A stretch of 64,000 bases of DNA. Source: JAFNAG01 sp041501225. Lineage in GTDB: Bacteria > Acidobacteriota > UBA6911. Numbering within the stretch: position 1 is the stretch's first letter; every line of letters starts with the position of its first letter. Of the stretch, positions 44,457 through 53,514 are shown piece by piece. The notes beneath the pieces are model-generated. The model was not told the DNA's origin, did not search any database, and worked only from the letters and a program-made list of their open reading frames with translations. The stretch spans positions 32,122 to 96,121 of the forward strand of contig JBGQNR010000001.1 of assembly GCA_041501225.1 (NCBI GenBank). Reading direction: 5' to 3'. Made by a program: the position numbers and the translations under genes.

Positions 44457-45518
44457 ATGAAAGACGAACAGTGGAATAGTCTGCTCGCGGTCCTCGAGGG
44501 ACACGTGCGATGCCCGACTCCCTGCGGATTTGTGATCGATTCCCCGTGGCTGCCCGGCTGGTATGGCGTTGAGATCGCCGAATATCTTGCGAGCGAGACG
44601 ATCTGGTTCGATGCAAACCGGCGCGCGATGGAGATGTTCCCGGAAGTTTGGTTTCTGCCCGGTTTCTGGTCGGAATTCGGCATGTGTACCGAGCCTTCCG
44701 CTTTCGGCGCCCGATGTATTTTCCCCAGAAATGAATTCCCATTTGCTGAAAAGGCAATCCGCAGCGTCGACCAGATTGCGGATATAAAAACGCCTCATCC
44801 GGCCACGGACGGCCTCCTCCCTCTTATGCTCAACCGCCTGAAATGGGCGCAGCCCCGCATCGAGGAGCTCGGCCACCGGATTCGTTTCTCCGTTTCCCGA
44901 GGGCCTTTCAACGTTGCCTCTTTCCTGATGGGTATGACCGAATTCCTGATGGCGCTCAAGACCAAACCGGCGTTGGTGCATCGGCTGCTGCGCGTCATCA
45001 CCGATTTCCTTAAGCAATGGCACGACCTCCAGAGGTCTACATTCCCCAGCATTGACGGACTCCTGATCCTCGACGACATCGTCGGATTTGTGAGCGAAAA
45101 AGATTTTGTGGAGTATGCCCTGCCGTACCTCCGAGAGCTCTATGACACGGATGTGGCGGTCAAGTTTTTTCACAATGACGCTCCTTGTGCCCAATCGATC
45201 CGATATTATGGCGATATCGGCATCAACCTCTTCAATCCCGGCATACAGACACCGCTGCCGGAGCTGAGATCGTTGTCGGGCAATCGACTAACCATTCTGG
45301 GCACAATCCCCCCGCTCGATGTGCTGGCGCGCGGAACCATAGAAGACGTGCGCATGTCGGTCCGGCAGCTGCTTGATCAGGCACAGGACAAAGCGCGCTT
45401 GATTCTCTCGTGTGCCGGCGGCATGCCTCCGGGTGTAAAAACCGAAAACCTTCAGGCATTCCTGAGCGAGGTTCAAGCCCAAACCGCCCCAGTTTCCCTG
45501 GGTTTCCATTCGAGTTGA
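44457..45518 (+). CDS. Uroporphyrinogen decarboxylase (URO-D) family protein
   Basis: A 353-residue cytoplasmic protein of the URO-D/MtaA/CmuA superfamily (TIM barrel). Recognised stretches include FSVSRGPFNVASFLMG, the central VKFFHNDAPCAQSIRYYGDIGINLFNPG and GTIPPLDVLARGTIEDV, corresponding to the family's His/Asn and Gly-rich substrate sites. The haem-type N-terminal RxPVWxMRQAGR motif is absent, so it is a methyltransferase-like or other paralogue, not haem HemE. ATG 44457 is preceded by GGGAGAAGG; an in-frame ATG at 44409 is less likely. Similar genes are often found next to sugar or aromatic catabolism loci, possibly for O-methyl group handling; that is speculative. Confidence 0.8.
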   Translation: MKDEQWNSLLAVLEGHVRCPTPCGFVIDSPWLPGWYGVEIAEYLASETIWFDANRRAMEMFPEVWFLPGFWSEFGMCTEPSAFGARCIFPRNEFPFAEKAIRSVDQIADIKTPHPATDGLLPLMLNRLKWAQPRIEELGHRIRFSVSRGPFNVASFLMGMTEFLMALKTKPALVHRLLRVITDFLKQWHDLQRSTFPSIDGLLILDDIVGFVSEKDFVEYALPYLRELYDTDVAVKFFHNDAPCAQSIRYYGDIGINLFNPGIQTPLPELRSLSGNRLTILGTIPPLDVLARGTIEDVRMSVRQLLDQAQDKARLILSCAGGMPPGVKTENLQAFLSEVQAQTAPVSLGFHSS

Positions 45519-45790
45519 ATATCCCCTTCGCCTCCTGTACTTCGGCACTGCAATACCCGCTAATTCCACTGGGTCGGTCGCCTTCAGCAGACAGCTGGGG
45601 GGCAACGCGAAGAACGAGCTGCGGGAAGCGCGCCATCGTGATTGATAATATCGACAGCTGACATTTTGGTGTAATATCGGCGGGCGTGAAACCACGCAAC
45701 TTTCATGGAATCGGCCTGGTGCCGACTCTCGCATGCCCGAAAGGATTTGCGGGACGGTCTATCCAGACTGTTTACACAATCGGAGGATGG

Positions 45791-47905
45791 ATGAGAAAAC
45801 GCGCTCTTTGGTTCATCGTCGGTCTGCTCGCGCTGGCTGCCGCTGCTGTCGGTTTCCAAGCACCTGCGCAAACGCAGGACGATCCGGTAGTCAGGAGGAT
45901 CATCGAACTCGGCACCACGGATAACCAGGTCATGACTTGGAATGACTACGCCAGCAATCGGTTCGGCGGCCGGGAAACCGGCACAAATGCATATACGGAC
46001 GCGACTGCCTGGGCGGTCTGGCAATTCAAGCAGTGGGGTCTCGAGGCCGAACTCGATGAGGTCGGCGAGATACCGGTAGGTTTCAACCGCGGCCCGTGGT
46101 TCGGGAAAATGATCCAGCCGGGCGAGAAGGCACCGGTTGAGAAGGCGCTCTTTTTCGGAACCCCGAGCTTCACAGCGGGCACGAAGGGCAAGCAGCGTGG
46201 GCCGGTCGTGATCCTGAAGACGGACCCGTACTCCATCCCGGGACGCAATGCGACGCCCGAAAACGTCGAGAAAAAGCGCGCGGCGGTCCAGAAAGCGATT
46301 GCCGAGGTCAATGCGAACAAGAGCGCCTACAAAGGCGCGTGGGTGCTGATTCCCGGAGAGAACTCCGGGTTCGGCCGCGACGGCCGCCGCGGCACTCCGG
46401 AATATGCCGATTCACAGCTGATTCCTCCGCTCACTCAAGCCATGGTCGATGCCGGAGCCCTCGGCACGATTCAGCTGGCGAAGACGGAGCCGTTCAGGAT
46501 GCTGGACGGCTACGTGCCTTCATGGGATGAGCTGCCCGTGCTGCCCGATATCAAGCTGGCCGAGAACCAGTACAATGAAATCAAAGCCCTCGCGGAAAAA
46601 GGCGAGCCGGTCGAACTCGAGTTCGACATCCGCAACTGGTTTAAAATGGGCCCGATCAAATACCATAATGTCGTCGCAACCCTCCGCGGCACGACGTATC
46701 CCGACGAATACATAGTCATTGGCGGCCATTTCGACTGCTTCAGCGGCGCAACCGGCGGCGTGGACGACGGGTCGGGTTTCGCCCCAGGCATGGAGGCGAT
46801 CCGCCTCATCAAGGCAGCAGGCGCGCGGCCGAAGTGCTCCGTCATTTTCATGCTCTTTGCCGCCGAGGAAAACGGCCTGGTCGGCTCCCAGTCCTGGCTG
46901 AAAAAGCATCCCGAAATCCAGCCGAAAATCGTCATGATGATCAACCGGGACGGCAGCCCAAGCGCCATTACCGGCGCGTCCGTACCCGAAACCTGGTATG
47001 CGGATTTTCAAAGGATCACTGCCCCGCTTGCTAATCTGAATTCAAAGTGGCCGTTCAGGCTGGAAAAAGCCCTGCCCAGGGCGCACGCCACGAGCGCAGG
47101 CGGCACCGACTCTTCCTCGTTTGAAATGGTGAGCGTGCCGACGCTGAGTTTCAGAACTCAGACCGACTACGTTTACAACCACGCATGGCACACTCTCTAC
47201 GACACCTACAGCGAGCTCGTCCCATATACCGAACAACAGAAGCATTCTGCGTTGGTGACTGCGGTGGTCGCTTACGGTGTGGCCAACCTCGACAAGCCGC
47301 TTACTCACGAAGGGGTCTACCTGGCTGACGGGATGTACGCCGACATCGCGATCGGTGCCGCGGATGCACCACTGCATATCATGACCACTCTCGACTATGT
47401 CAACGCTCCCCTGCAGACGGCAAACTTCATCCGCATTGTCGAAGGGAAAGGCCCACAGGCAGGGGCACGGGGTGCAGGAGGTGGCCAAGGTGGTGGGGGT
47501 CGAGGGGGTCCGGGCGGCCCCAGGCCGGAGATCCCGCCCATCGGCACGGTTGACGTGAAGGATGGGCTGATCAGCGGCCTCGTCGTGTCGGAAGTTCAAA
47601 AGACTGTGGCGATTCCCAGCCTCCCGATGGCTGCGAATGCTTCCCTGAAGCATGAGGTGGTCGGAATCCTGGGTGTCTCTGGTCCGAATGGGTTCTATCT
47701 CACGCTGCAGAAAAACCCGGGGCTCGATAAAAAATGCACCGCGATCGGAAAAGTGATTGCCGGGCTTGGCCAGCTTCAGGATGTGAAAACCGGCGATGCG
47801 GTCAGAAGCATCCGCATCACGCGGGTGGGTCAGGCTGCGCGCGATTTCAAGACGGATGATGAAGCATTCAATAAGATGCTTCCTCCGCCGGCCACAAAAA
47901 AATAG
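45791..47905 (+). CDS. Secreted M28 family peptidase fused to a cyclophilin-like domain
   Basis: A 704-residue exported protein. A signal peptide (1-27) precedes an M28 zinc aminopeptidase domain (about 290-500) with metal ligands and catalytic residues visible: H313 (GGHFDC), D325 (GGVDDGSG), E359/E360 (FAAEENGLVGS), D387 (INRDGSP) and H467 (HAWHTLYD). The C-terminal 510-680 resembles a cyclophilin-type peptidyl-prolyl isomerase (NFIRIVEG, GFYLTLQKNPGLDKK, AIGKVIAGLG, SIRITRVG), interrupted at 557-577 by a Gly/Arg-rich insert. ATG 45791 follows CGGAGGATGG; the frame is open from 45686. The role is probably peptide scavenging outside the cytoplasm. Confidence 0.87.
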   Translation: MRKRALWFIVGLLALAAAAVGFQAPAQTQDDPVVRRIIELGTTDNQVMTWNDYASNRFGGRETGTNAYTDATAWAVWQFKQWGLEAELDEVGEIPVGFNRGPWFGKMIQPGEKAPVEKALFFGTPSFTAGTKGKQRGPVVILKTDPYSIPGRNATPENVEKKRAAVQKAIAEVNANKSAYKGAWVLIPGENSGFGRDGRRGTPEYADSQLIPPLTQAMVDAGALGTIQLAKTEPFRMLDGYVPSWDELPVLPDIKLAENQYNEIKALAEKGEPVELEFDIRNWFKMGPIKYHNVVATLRGTTYPDEYIVIGGHFDCFSGATGGVDDGSGFAPGMEAIRLIKAAGARPKCSVIFMLFAAEENGLVGSQSWLKKHPEIQPKIVMMINRDGSPSAITGASVPETWYADFQRITAPLANLNSKWPFRLEKALPRAHATSAGGTDSSSFEMVSVPTLSFRTQTDYVYNHAWHTLYDTYSELVPYTEQQKHSALVTAVVAYGVANLDKPLTHEGVYLADGMYADIAIGAADAPLHIMTTLDYVNAPLQTANFIRIVEGKGPQAGARGAGGGQGGGGRGGPGGPRPEIPPIGTVDVKDGLISGLVVSEVQKTVAIPSLPMAANASLKHEVVGILGVSGPNGFYLTLQKNPGLDKKCTAIGKVIAGLGQLQDVKTGDAVRSIRITRVGQAARDFKTDDEAFNKMLPPPATKK

Positions 47906-47940
47906 CTCGACGCTGTTACCCCAAAAGATGGGATGACACG

Positions 47941-49083
47941 ATGATTGACTGTGTGCTCCATTGGGCACTGAGTTCTCTATTCGCGCTCAGCGCGTCTACA
48001 TCAGGGGATCGCGCAGTTGCTCAAAGAACCACCAGAGATGCTGTGGTCGATGCGCGTTTCAAGGGAACCGAGGGCGCATTCGCGGCCGGGGTGAAGACTT
48101 ATCGGACACTGACAGCCGCGGTCGAGAATGCGCCCGGCAATGCCGGCAAGCCGTATACCATCTATATTAAGGATGGACGCTATTACGAAAAACTCACCAT
48201 CAGCAAACCCAATATCGCCTTTGTCGGGGAGAGCAGGGACCGTACCATCCTGACCTATGACGCCTTTTCCGGCGTGAAAACTCCGGATGGCACCAACCTG
48301 GGAACCTGGAAATGCGCCACGCTCATCATTCAGGCGCCCGATTTTCATGCCGAAAACATGACGATCGAGAATGGTTACGATTTTCCCGCGAATGATGCAA
48401 AGGAGGCGAACGACCCAACCAAGACCAGCGCTCCGCAGGCAGTAGCTGCAATGACCGACCAGGGCAGCGACCGGGCCTTTTTCCGCAATGTCCGTTTCAC
48501 GGGTTATCAGGACACGCTGTTCGTCTTCTCCGGCCGCAGTTACTTCACCAAGTGCATTATTTCAGGGCATGTGGATTTCATCTTCGGCGCCGGACAGGTC
48601 ATCTTCGAGGACGACGACATATTTACTCGTGCCCGCAGACCTCTAATGAAGCCTCCGATCGGCTATATCACTGCCCCCAGCACTCAGATCAGCCAACGAT
48701 ATGGCCTGGTGTTCATTCATTGCCGTCTGCTCAAGGAATCTCCGGCTGTGCCGGTTCATTCATCGCCGCTCGGCCGGCCCTGGCACCCCACCACCAACTT
48801 CCCCGATGGCCGATACGCCGATCCAAATGCGATCGGAATGAGTGTATTCATCCGCTGCTTCATGGACGATTACATCACGGAGGCGGGGTGGGATCAGATG
48901 CATGGGACAGGAAGAAATCCGGGTGAGCAGGTTTTTTTCAAACCTGAAGACGCACGCTTCTTTGAATATCGCAGCTCGGGTCCCGGCGTCTACAAGAATG
49001 CCAGCCGCCGCCAGCTATCGGAGACCGAGGTCAGGGAATACACGATCGAAAAGGTCCTCAACGGCTGGAAGCCCGCCAGGTAA
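47941..49083 (+). CDS. Pectinesterase (CE8)
   Basis: Pectin methylesterase of carbohydrate esterase family 8, a right-handed beta-helix enzyme that de-esterifies homogalacturonan. A signal peptide (about 1-28) is present. Signature blocks are TYRTLTAAVENAP, GYQDTLFVFSGR with the catalytic Asp, SGHVDFIFGAG with the nucleophilic Asp, and LGRPWHPT with the substrate-binding Arg-Trp. The length of 380 residues is typical. It lies 35 bp after the M28 gene and could be co-transcribed. Together with the xylan locus it indicates a plant-cell-wall-feeding lifestyle. Confidence 0.93.
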   Translation: MIDCVLHWALSSLFALSASTSGDRAVAQRTTRDAVVDARFKGTEGAFAAGVKTYRTLTAAVENAPGNAGKPYTIYIKDGRYYEKLTISKPNIAFVGESRDRTILTYDAFSGVKTPDGTNLGTWKCATLIIQAPDFHAENMTIENGYDFPANDAKEANDPTKTSAPQAVAAMTDQGSDRAFFRNVRFTGYQDTLFVFSGRSYFTKCIISGHVDFIFGAGQVIFEDDDIFTRARRPLMKPPIGYITAPSTQISQRYGLVFIHCRLLKESPAVPVHSSPLGRPWHPTTNFPDGRYADPNAIGMSVFIRCFMDDYITEAGWDQMHGTGRNPGEQVFFKPEDARFFEYRSSGPGVYKNASRRQLSETEVREYTIEKVLNGWKPAR

Positions 49084-49191
49084 CATTCCCGCGCATTTTG
49101 GCGCGGACCGGGGCCGCGGCCGCGATTGCTGTAATTCTATCGGGCCCCTGAATGCTTCGGGACAGCAGCCCAGAAACGACCGCCGGGAAGA

Positions 49192-51345
49192 TCATTTCGA
49201 AATACTCACCCGCATCGCAGCCCCGGCACCGAAGTGACTGAATGCCCGGGTCGCAACGGTGGCGCCCGAAGCATCCGCTGCGCGCGCAAATGTGCCGCTC
49301 GCCAGAGTGACTTCAACGCTGGTCGGGTTGATCACAATTTTGATGATTTTGCTGGCCGGAATGACCGCACCGCCGGCTTTGGCAATCACCAGATCATTCG
49401 GAGTGAGTGTGGATCCTTCGCGAATGTAGGTAAAGGTGCCGCCATTGGTGGCATTGGCATTGGCGATTCGCTTCTGCAGCTCAACGCTGGTATCGAAAGT
49501 CAACTCGGTCAAGTTTCTCAATTGAGCATTGTTCAAGACCACGCGATCCAACAGGCGGGCATCCGTGGTTTTGGTCACGGTAACAGTGGCGACATCCTCC
49601 TCGGTGTAGGGGCTGTTTGCCGGTTCCGACGAATCGTAATGAGTGATCCCGTCCACACGAATGGTGACGCCGGTGGCGGGATCGGAAAAGACATCCCCCG
49701 GCTGCCAGCAGCAACCGGGAGAATCATAACCATCAAGAGTGTTATCGATGGGTCGCCAGACGCCGGTCAAGTTCTTCGGGCCGCCGACCGCTGAACTGTT
49801 GTAATACTGCTTGGAAATAATCTGCGCCGTCGGGTTGCTGCCCTTGGCTTCCCATCTGGAAGCGTCAATCCGGTAGATGAGGACCCCGGAGTATTTGCCC
49901 CGTCTGTCCAGAGCATTGACTCCCAGCCTCGTCCGGAATTCGGCGACATAGGCAGTGGCCAGGCCGGTGCGGATCACCACCATCTTGCTGCCGCCGGCGG
50001 TTTCCACCGGGGAAACATAGAAGGTAGCCGGATTGGGGTTGGATTGGCTGATCACCTCGACCTGATCGTCCCGGATCCAGCGCAATTTCCATTTGTGCCA
50101 GGCCAGGTAGTCCGTGGAATGCCCGGCGATATTGCCCATCATGTCCCAGCCGCCACAATAGAAGAATGCGCCGACCCTTACGCCGTTGACGGCTGGGGTA
50201 TACATGTATAGATCCGGAAACCCGAAGGCGTGCCCTGACTCGTGAACCATCCACCGATAGCCCCAACGAAACATGTCGTTCCCTGCAGTGAGAGCGCTAT
50301 CAATATAGTGAGGCTTGTTATCCCGATCGACATAAGCCACCAGGTTGGTGTTGGGTTGCTCGCCATCGGTCGGATCGCGATTGATATTTCCTGGACCGTT
50401 GAAAAGACCGGTCTTGCCCCGCGCCGGCATGACTAAGAGCATGTCATAGTCGTCGGCCTTGATCCCCCAATTGTTGTAAGCCAGCTGACAGGCTTCTCTG
50501 ACATAAGCGAACATGTTGTGGGTCTGGCCATCCCATTTGTATTGGGCGGCGTTTTTGCTCATCATGATCCATCCGAGGCGATTCGAATCCTGGGGTGAAG
50601 CGAGGGTAAAACGCAGCTGGCCGTACGAAGACCTGTCGAACCAATCCACCGCACCGTGGAGAAACTCGAGATACGCCGGAATTGTCGTATAGGGATCGCC
50701 GGCATCCGCCGCGCGCCGGTCGGGAAACTCGACGAACAGCACCAGCATGTTCTTGACCCTGTGTGCCGGCGTAACGATATTGCCACCTTTCCAATCGACA
50801 GGCTTACCCTTCTCGTCCCTGTTCGGGGTCAGATCGGTGAAGCGATACAAGCCCTTTTGACCGGTGACCGGATCAACAAAAGATGGATCGGTTTTGCTTG
50901 TACTCCAGCCTTCATCCGTCCATGCACTGGAACCGAGGATGTGGCCGTTGGCGATTGGTTCCCCCAGCTTGCGGACTTTTACGGCCCTGGAGGCTTTAAA
51001 GGAGCCGAAAGCTTTCGTAGCCACGGATGTACCTTGGGAACTGATGCGGGCGAATTGATCGGCGCTGATCGCGAGCGATAGCAAGTTTGAAGACGGCTTG
51101 ATCTCCATGATTTTGGCCGGCGGAACCGACGTGCCATCCGGCCTGATGATGACGATCTGTGCGGCATCTATTCCATTGAGTTGCACGTTTGTGGTCACGA
51201 CAATTCTGGTGAGGCCATCCAACCGGGCGTCGCTCAGGACTACGTCCGTCGCAACGGGCATTGGCAGTCCGATCACCGGCAGCAGGATGGTCATTGCTAT
51301 CAAGGTAAGGAATGCTTTTTTGGATTGCTCGATGGTTTCTTTCAT
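49192..51345 (-). CDS. Secreted M6-type zinc metalloprotease with duplicated flanking domain
   Basis: A 717-residue exported protein. A signal peptide (about 1-32, LTLIAMTILLPVIGLPMPVA) precedes a beta-rich repeat (VVLSDARLDGLTRIVVTTNV to TKAFGSFKASRAVKV), then an M6-like peptidase domain with the zinc motif HESGHAFGFPD at about residue 368 and the later GGWDMMGNIAGHSTDYLAWHK. A second copy of the beta-rich repeat closes the protein (VVLNNAQLRNLTELTFDTSV to TRAFSHFGAGAAMRV). The frame is open from 51465, but this would overlap the next gene; ATG 51345 has a GGAG nine bases upstream, and ATG 51351 is an alternative. Target proteins are unknown. Confidence 0.83.
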   Translation of the reverse strand: MKETIEQSKKAFLTLIAMTILLPVIGLPMPVATDVVLSDARLDGLTRIVVTTNVQLNGIDAAQIVIIRPDGTSVPPAKIMEIKPSSNLLSLAISADQFARISSQGTSVATKAFGSFKASRAVKVRKLGEPIANGHILGSSAWTDEGWSTSKTDPSFVDPVTGQKGLYRFTDLTPNRDEKGKPVDWKGGNIVTPAHRVKNMLVLFVEFPDRRAADAGDPYTTIPAYLEFLHGAVDWFDRSSYGQLRFTLASPQDSNRLGWIMMSKNAAQYKWDGQTHNMFAYVREACQLAYNNWGIKADDYDMLLVMPARGKTGLFNGPGNINRDPTDGEQPNTNLVAYVDRDNKPHYIDSALTAGNDMFRWGYRWMVHESGHAFGFPDLYMYTPAVNGVRVGAFFYCGGWDMMGNIAGHSTDYLAWHKWKLRWIRDDQVEVISQSNPNPATFYVSPVETAGGSKMVVIRTGLATAYVAEFRTRLGVNALDRRGKYSGVLIYRIDASRWEAKGSNPTAQIISKQYYNSSAVGGPKNLTGVWRPIDNTLDGYDSPGCCWQPGDVFSDPATGVTIRVDGITHYDSSEPANSPYTEEDVATVTVTKTTDARLLDRVVLNNAQLRNLTELTFDTSVELQKRIANANATNGGTFTYIREGSTLTPNDLVIAKAGGAVIPASKIIKIVINPTSVEVTLASGTFARAADASGATVATRAFSHFGAGAAMRVSISK

Positions 51346-51418
51346 GTTCATGTCTCCAGGGAAGAGATTCACGCTGGGCAGACGATTCCGTGATAAGTGC
51401 GCCGGCACGGTCCCGATG

Positions 51419-53179
51419 TCACCAGAAAATAATATTGACCGCGAGCAACGCAACCGCGACCACACCCGCCCACAACACCGGGCGCCGATACCAGGCGCAA
51501 GGTCCTTCCTCGGGAAGACGAGTCAATCCGTACACAAGGTTTGCCAGCTCGCTTTCAGGCTTTGGCTTGGTCAACAAGCTCACGAAAAGGGTCACGCCGA
51601 TGCAGATCAGGAGAGACCATAAGCCCCCATACATGTTCACGGCCATATCCTTGGCCAGCGGCGAGAGAGCGATGTGCTTGACGTGTTCGGGATTCAGTTG
51701 GGTAGCATCGAAACGGTCCGGAAACCAGTGAACCCAGATGAACATCGAGATCGAGGCGAGGATGCCGGTGAGAAATCCCCAGAATCCGCCGGACGGACTC
51801 GCGCGTTTCCACAGCATACCCATAATCACGGTGCCAAAAAGGGGCACAATAAAGAACATCACAAGAACCTGGAGATAGACCAGAATATTGCTGAACAGCA
51901 TGGCCGTATAGGCAGTGAGAATCGCCAGGATCACGCCGATGATCGAACACCACCGGCCCATGCTGACATAATGCCTGTCGCTGGCTGACTTATTGAGGAG
52001 CGGTTTGTAGACGTCATACGTCCAGACGGTCGCAAAGGCACTTACGTTCCCAGCCATGCCGGACATGAAGCCGGCAATCATGCCGGTCACGCCCAAGCCC
52101 AGGAGTCCCGGCCCAAGATAGCGAGCCATCATCAGGGGAAGGACCTCATTGTAGCTGTGCAATCCGGAAGCCTGCGCCTGGCTCTCAGGTACCAGGGTGA
52201 TGCCTGCCTTTTGTGACAAAATGGCCAGACCCAGCATGCCTGGAAGAGTGACAATGAGCGGCACCATCATTTTCAGAGCCGCGCCGATGATGGTGCCGTT
52301 CTGTGCTGCGCGCAGGTCCTTGGCCGCCATCACTCTCTGGACCTGCAGAAAGTCAGTGCACCAGTAGCCGAAAGAGATCGCCAATCCCAAGCCGAATACC
52401 ATGCCGGTCCAGTGCATACCCATGGGATTATCGGCGGCAGAACCGAGGCTAGCCCATAGGCTGGTGAAGTTTTGCCCAGGATGCTGCGCGTTGATGCTGG
52501 CCAGCATTTGTTTCCAGCCGCCGGCTTCCATCAAACCAAGAATAGGGATGAGCAGTGTGCCCAGCCAGATGAGAAAAAACTGCAGTACTTCATTAAATAC
52601 CGCCGACAACAATCCGCCCAGCGCGACGTAGACAGCCACCGTTAGAGACGACACCCAGATGCTGAAGTGTATATTCCAGCCGAGGATGATCTGCATTACC
52701 TTTGCCATGGCGAACATGTTCACACCACACACGAGCACGGTCATGCAGGCAAAGGAGATTCCCGCCAGGGTACGGCTGGATTCGCCATAGCGCAGCTTCA
52801 GATAGCCGGGCACGGAATGGGTTTTGCAGATGTAGTAGAACGGCATCATGACGACGGCAAGAAACAAAATGGCGGGGATCGCGCCAATGAAGTACGCGTG
52901 CGCCCCTAGCATGCCGTATTGATAGGCCATCGCGGACCAGCCCATGGTCTCAAGTGAGCTGAGGTTGGCAGAGATGAAGCTGAGCCCGGCCACCCAGGCG
53001 GTGATCTTGCGGCCGGCCATAAAGAATTCTTCGCCGGTGCTGGAATATTTTTTCAGGTAAAATCCGATCACCAGCACCATCACAAAATAGATGGCGATAA
53101 TGAGCAGGTCCACGAAAGACAAGGTGAGGAGTCGCGATGGAACCGCCGCAGCCAAGGTAAAAGATGGATTCATGATCAT
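51419..53179 (-). CDS. Sodium:solute symporter (SSS family)
   Basis: A 586-residue membrane transporter with 13-14 hydrophobic segments. The segment FMAGRKITAWVAGLSFISANLSSLETMGW is typical of SSS family transporters such as SGLT-like sugar carriers, with SFGYWCTDFLQVQRVMAAKD in the middle. The ATG at 53179 (MIMNPSFTL) is used; a TTG-initiated extension to 53200 is possible. The gene runs toward the M6 protease, and a divergent intergenic space of about 310 bp separates it from the DUF5695 gene. A sugar, uronate or related solute is the likely cargo from context. Confidence 0.9.
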   Translation of the reverse strand: MIMNPSFTLAAAVPSRLLTLSFVDLLIIAIYFVMVLVIGFYLKKYSSTGEEFFMAGRKITAWVAGLSFISANLSSLETMGWSAMAYQYGMLGAHAYFIGAIPAILFLAVVMMPFYYICKTHSVPGYLKLRYGESSRTLAGISFACMTVLVCGVNMFAMAKVMQIILGWNIHFSIWVSSLTVAVYVALGGLLSAVFNEVLQFFLIWLGTLLIPILGLMEAGGWKQMLASINAQHPGQNFTSLWASLGSAADNPMGMHWTGMVFGLGLAISFGYWCTDFLQVQRVMAAKDLRAAQNGTIIGAALKMMVPLIVTLPGMLGLAILSQKAGITLVPESQAQASGLHSYNEVLPLMMARYLGPGLLGLGVTGMIAGFMSGMAGNVSAFATVWTYDVYKPLLNKSASDRHYVSMGRWCSIIGVILAILTAYTAMLFSNILVYLQVLVMFFIVPLFGTVIMGMLWKRASPSGGFWGFLTGILASISMFIWVHWFPDRFDATQLNPEHVKHIALSPLAKDMAVNMYGGLWSLLICIGVTLFVSLLTKPKPESELANLVYGLTRLPEEGPCAWYRRPVLWAGVVAVALLAVNIIFW

Positions 53180-53514
53180 AGTGAGCCTGGTAGCAACCAA
53201 GAAGTCACTCTTCGTCGAAAGTTTTCAGCTTTCAAGGGACACACTCTATCCAAACTGCCGCTCGTCGTGGCTTTTCAGGCCAAGGATGCTTGATTCTACT
53301 CAAGAGGGCCCGAATTTAAAAGCAAAGACATGTGTCGGACTCTACATTGATTATTTGGCGGACGATCAAAAAAGATTGGCCTATTGCATCGAACACTGTA
53401 TTTTGGGGCCACCCAAAAGGTGTTGTATTCAATAGGGTGAGGTACGGTGCTCAAGGTAACGTTGCGCCAAAATCGCCCTGGCTGGCGATGTCATGCTCAA
53501 GGGAGAGTGAGATA
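53180..53514. other. Divergent intergenic region, weak promoter candidate
   Basis: No gene is seen between the divergent SSS and DUF5695 genes. TTGGCC at 53376-53381 and TATTTT at 53399-53404, 17 bases apart and facing the DUF5695 gene, form a weak promoter candidate. No GTTG-N7-CAAC operator is present here. Confidence 0.35.

Noticed and set aside
44457..45518. Haem biosynthesis gene hemE
   Set aside because: The N-terminal arginine-rich HemE motif is missing and no other haem genes are adjacent.
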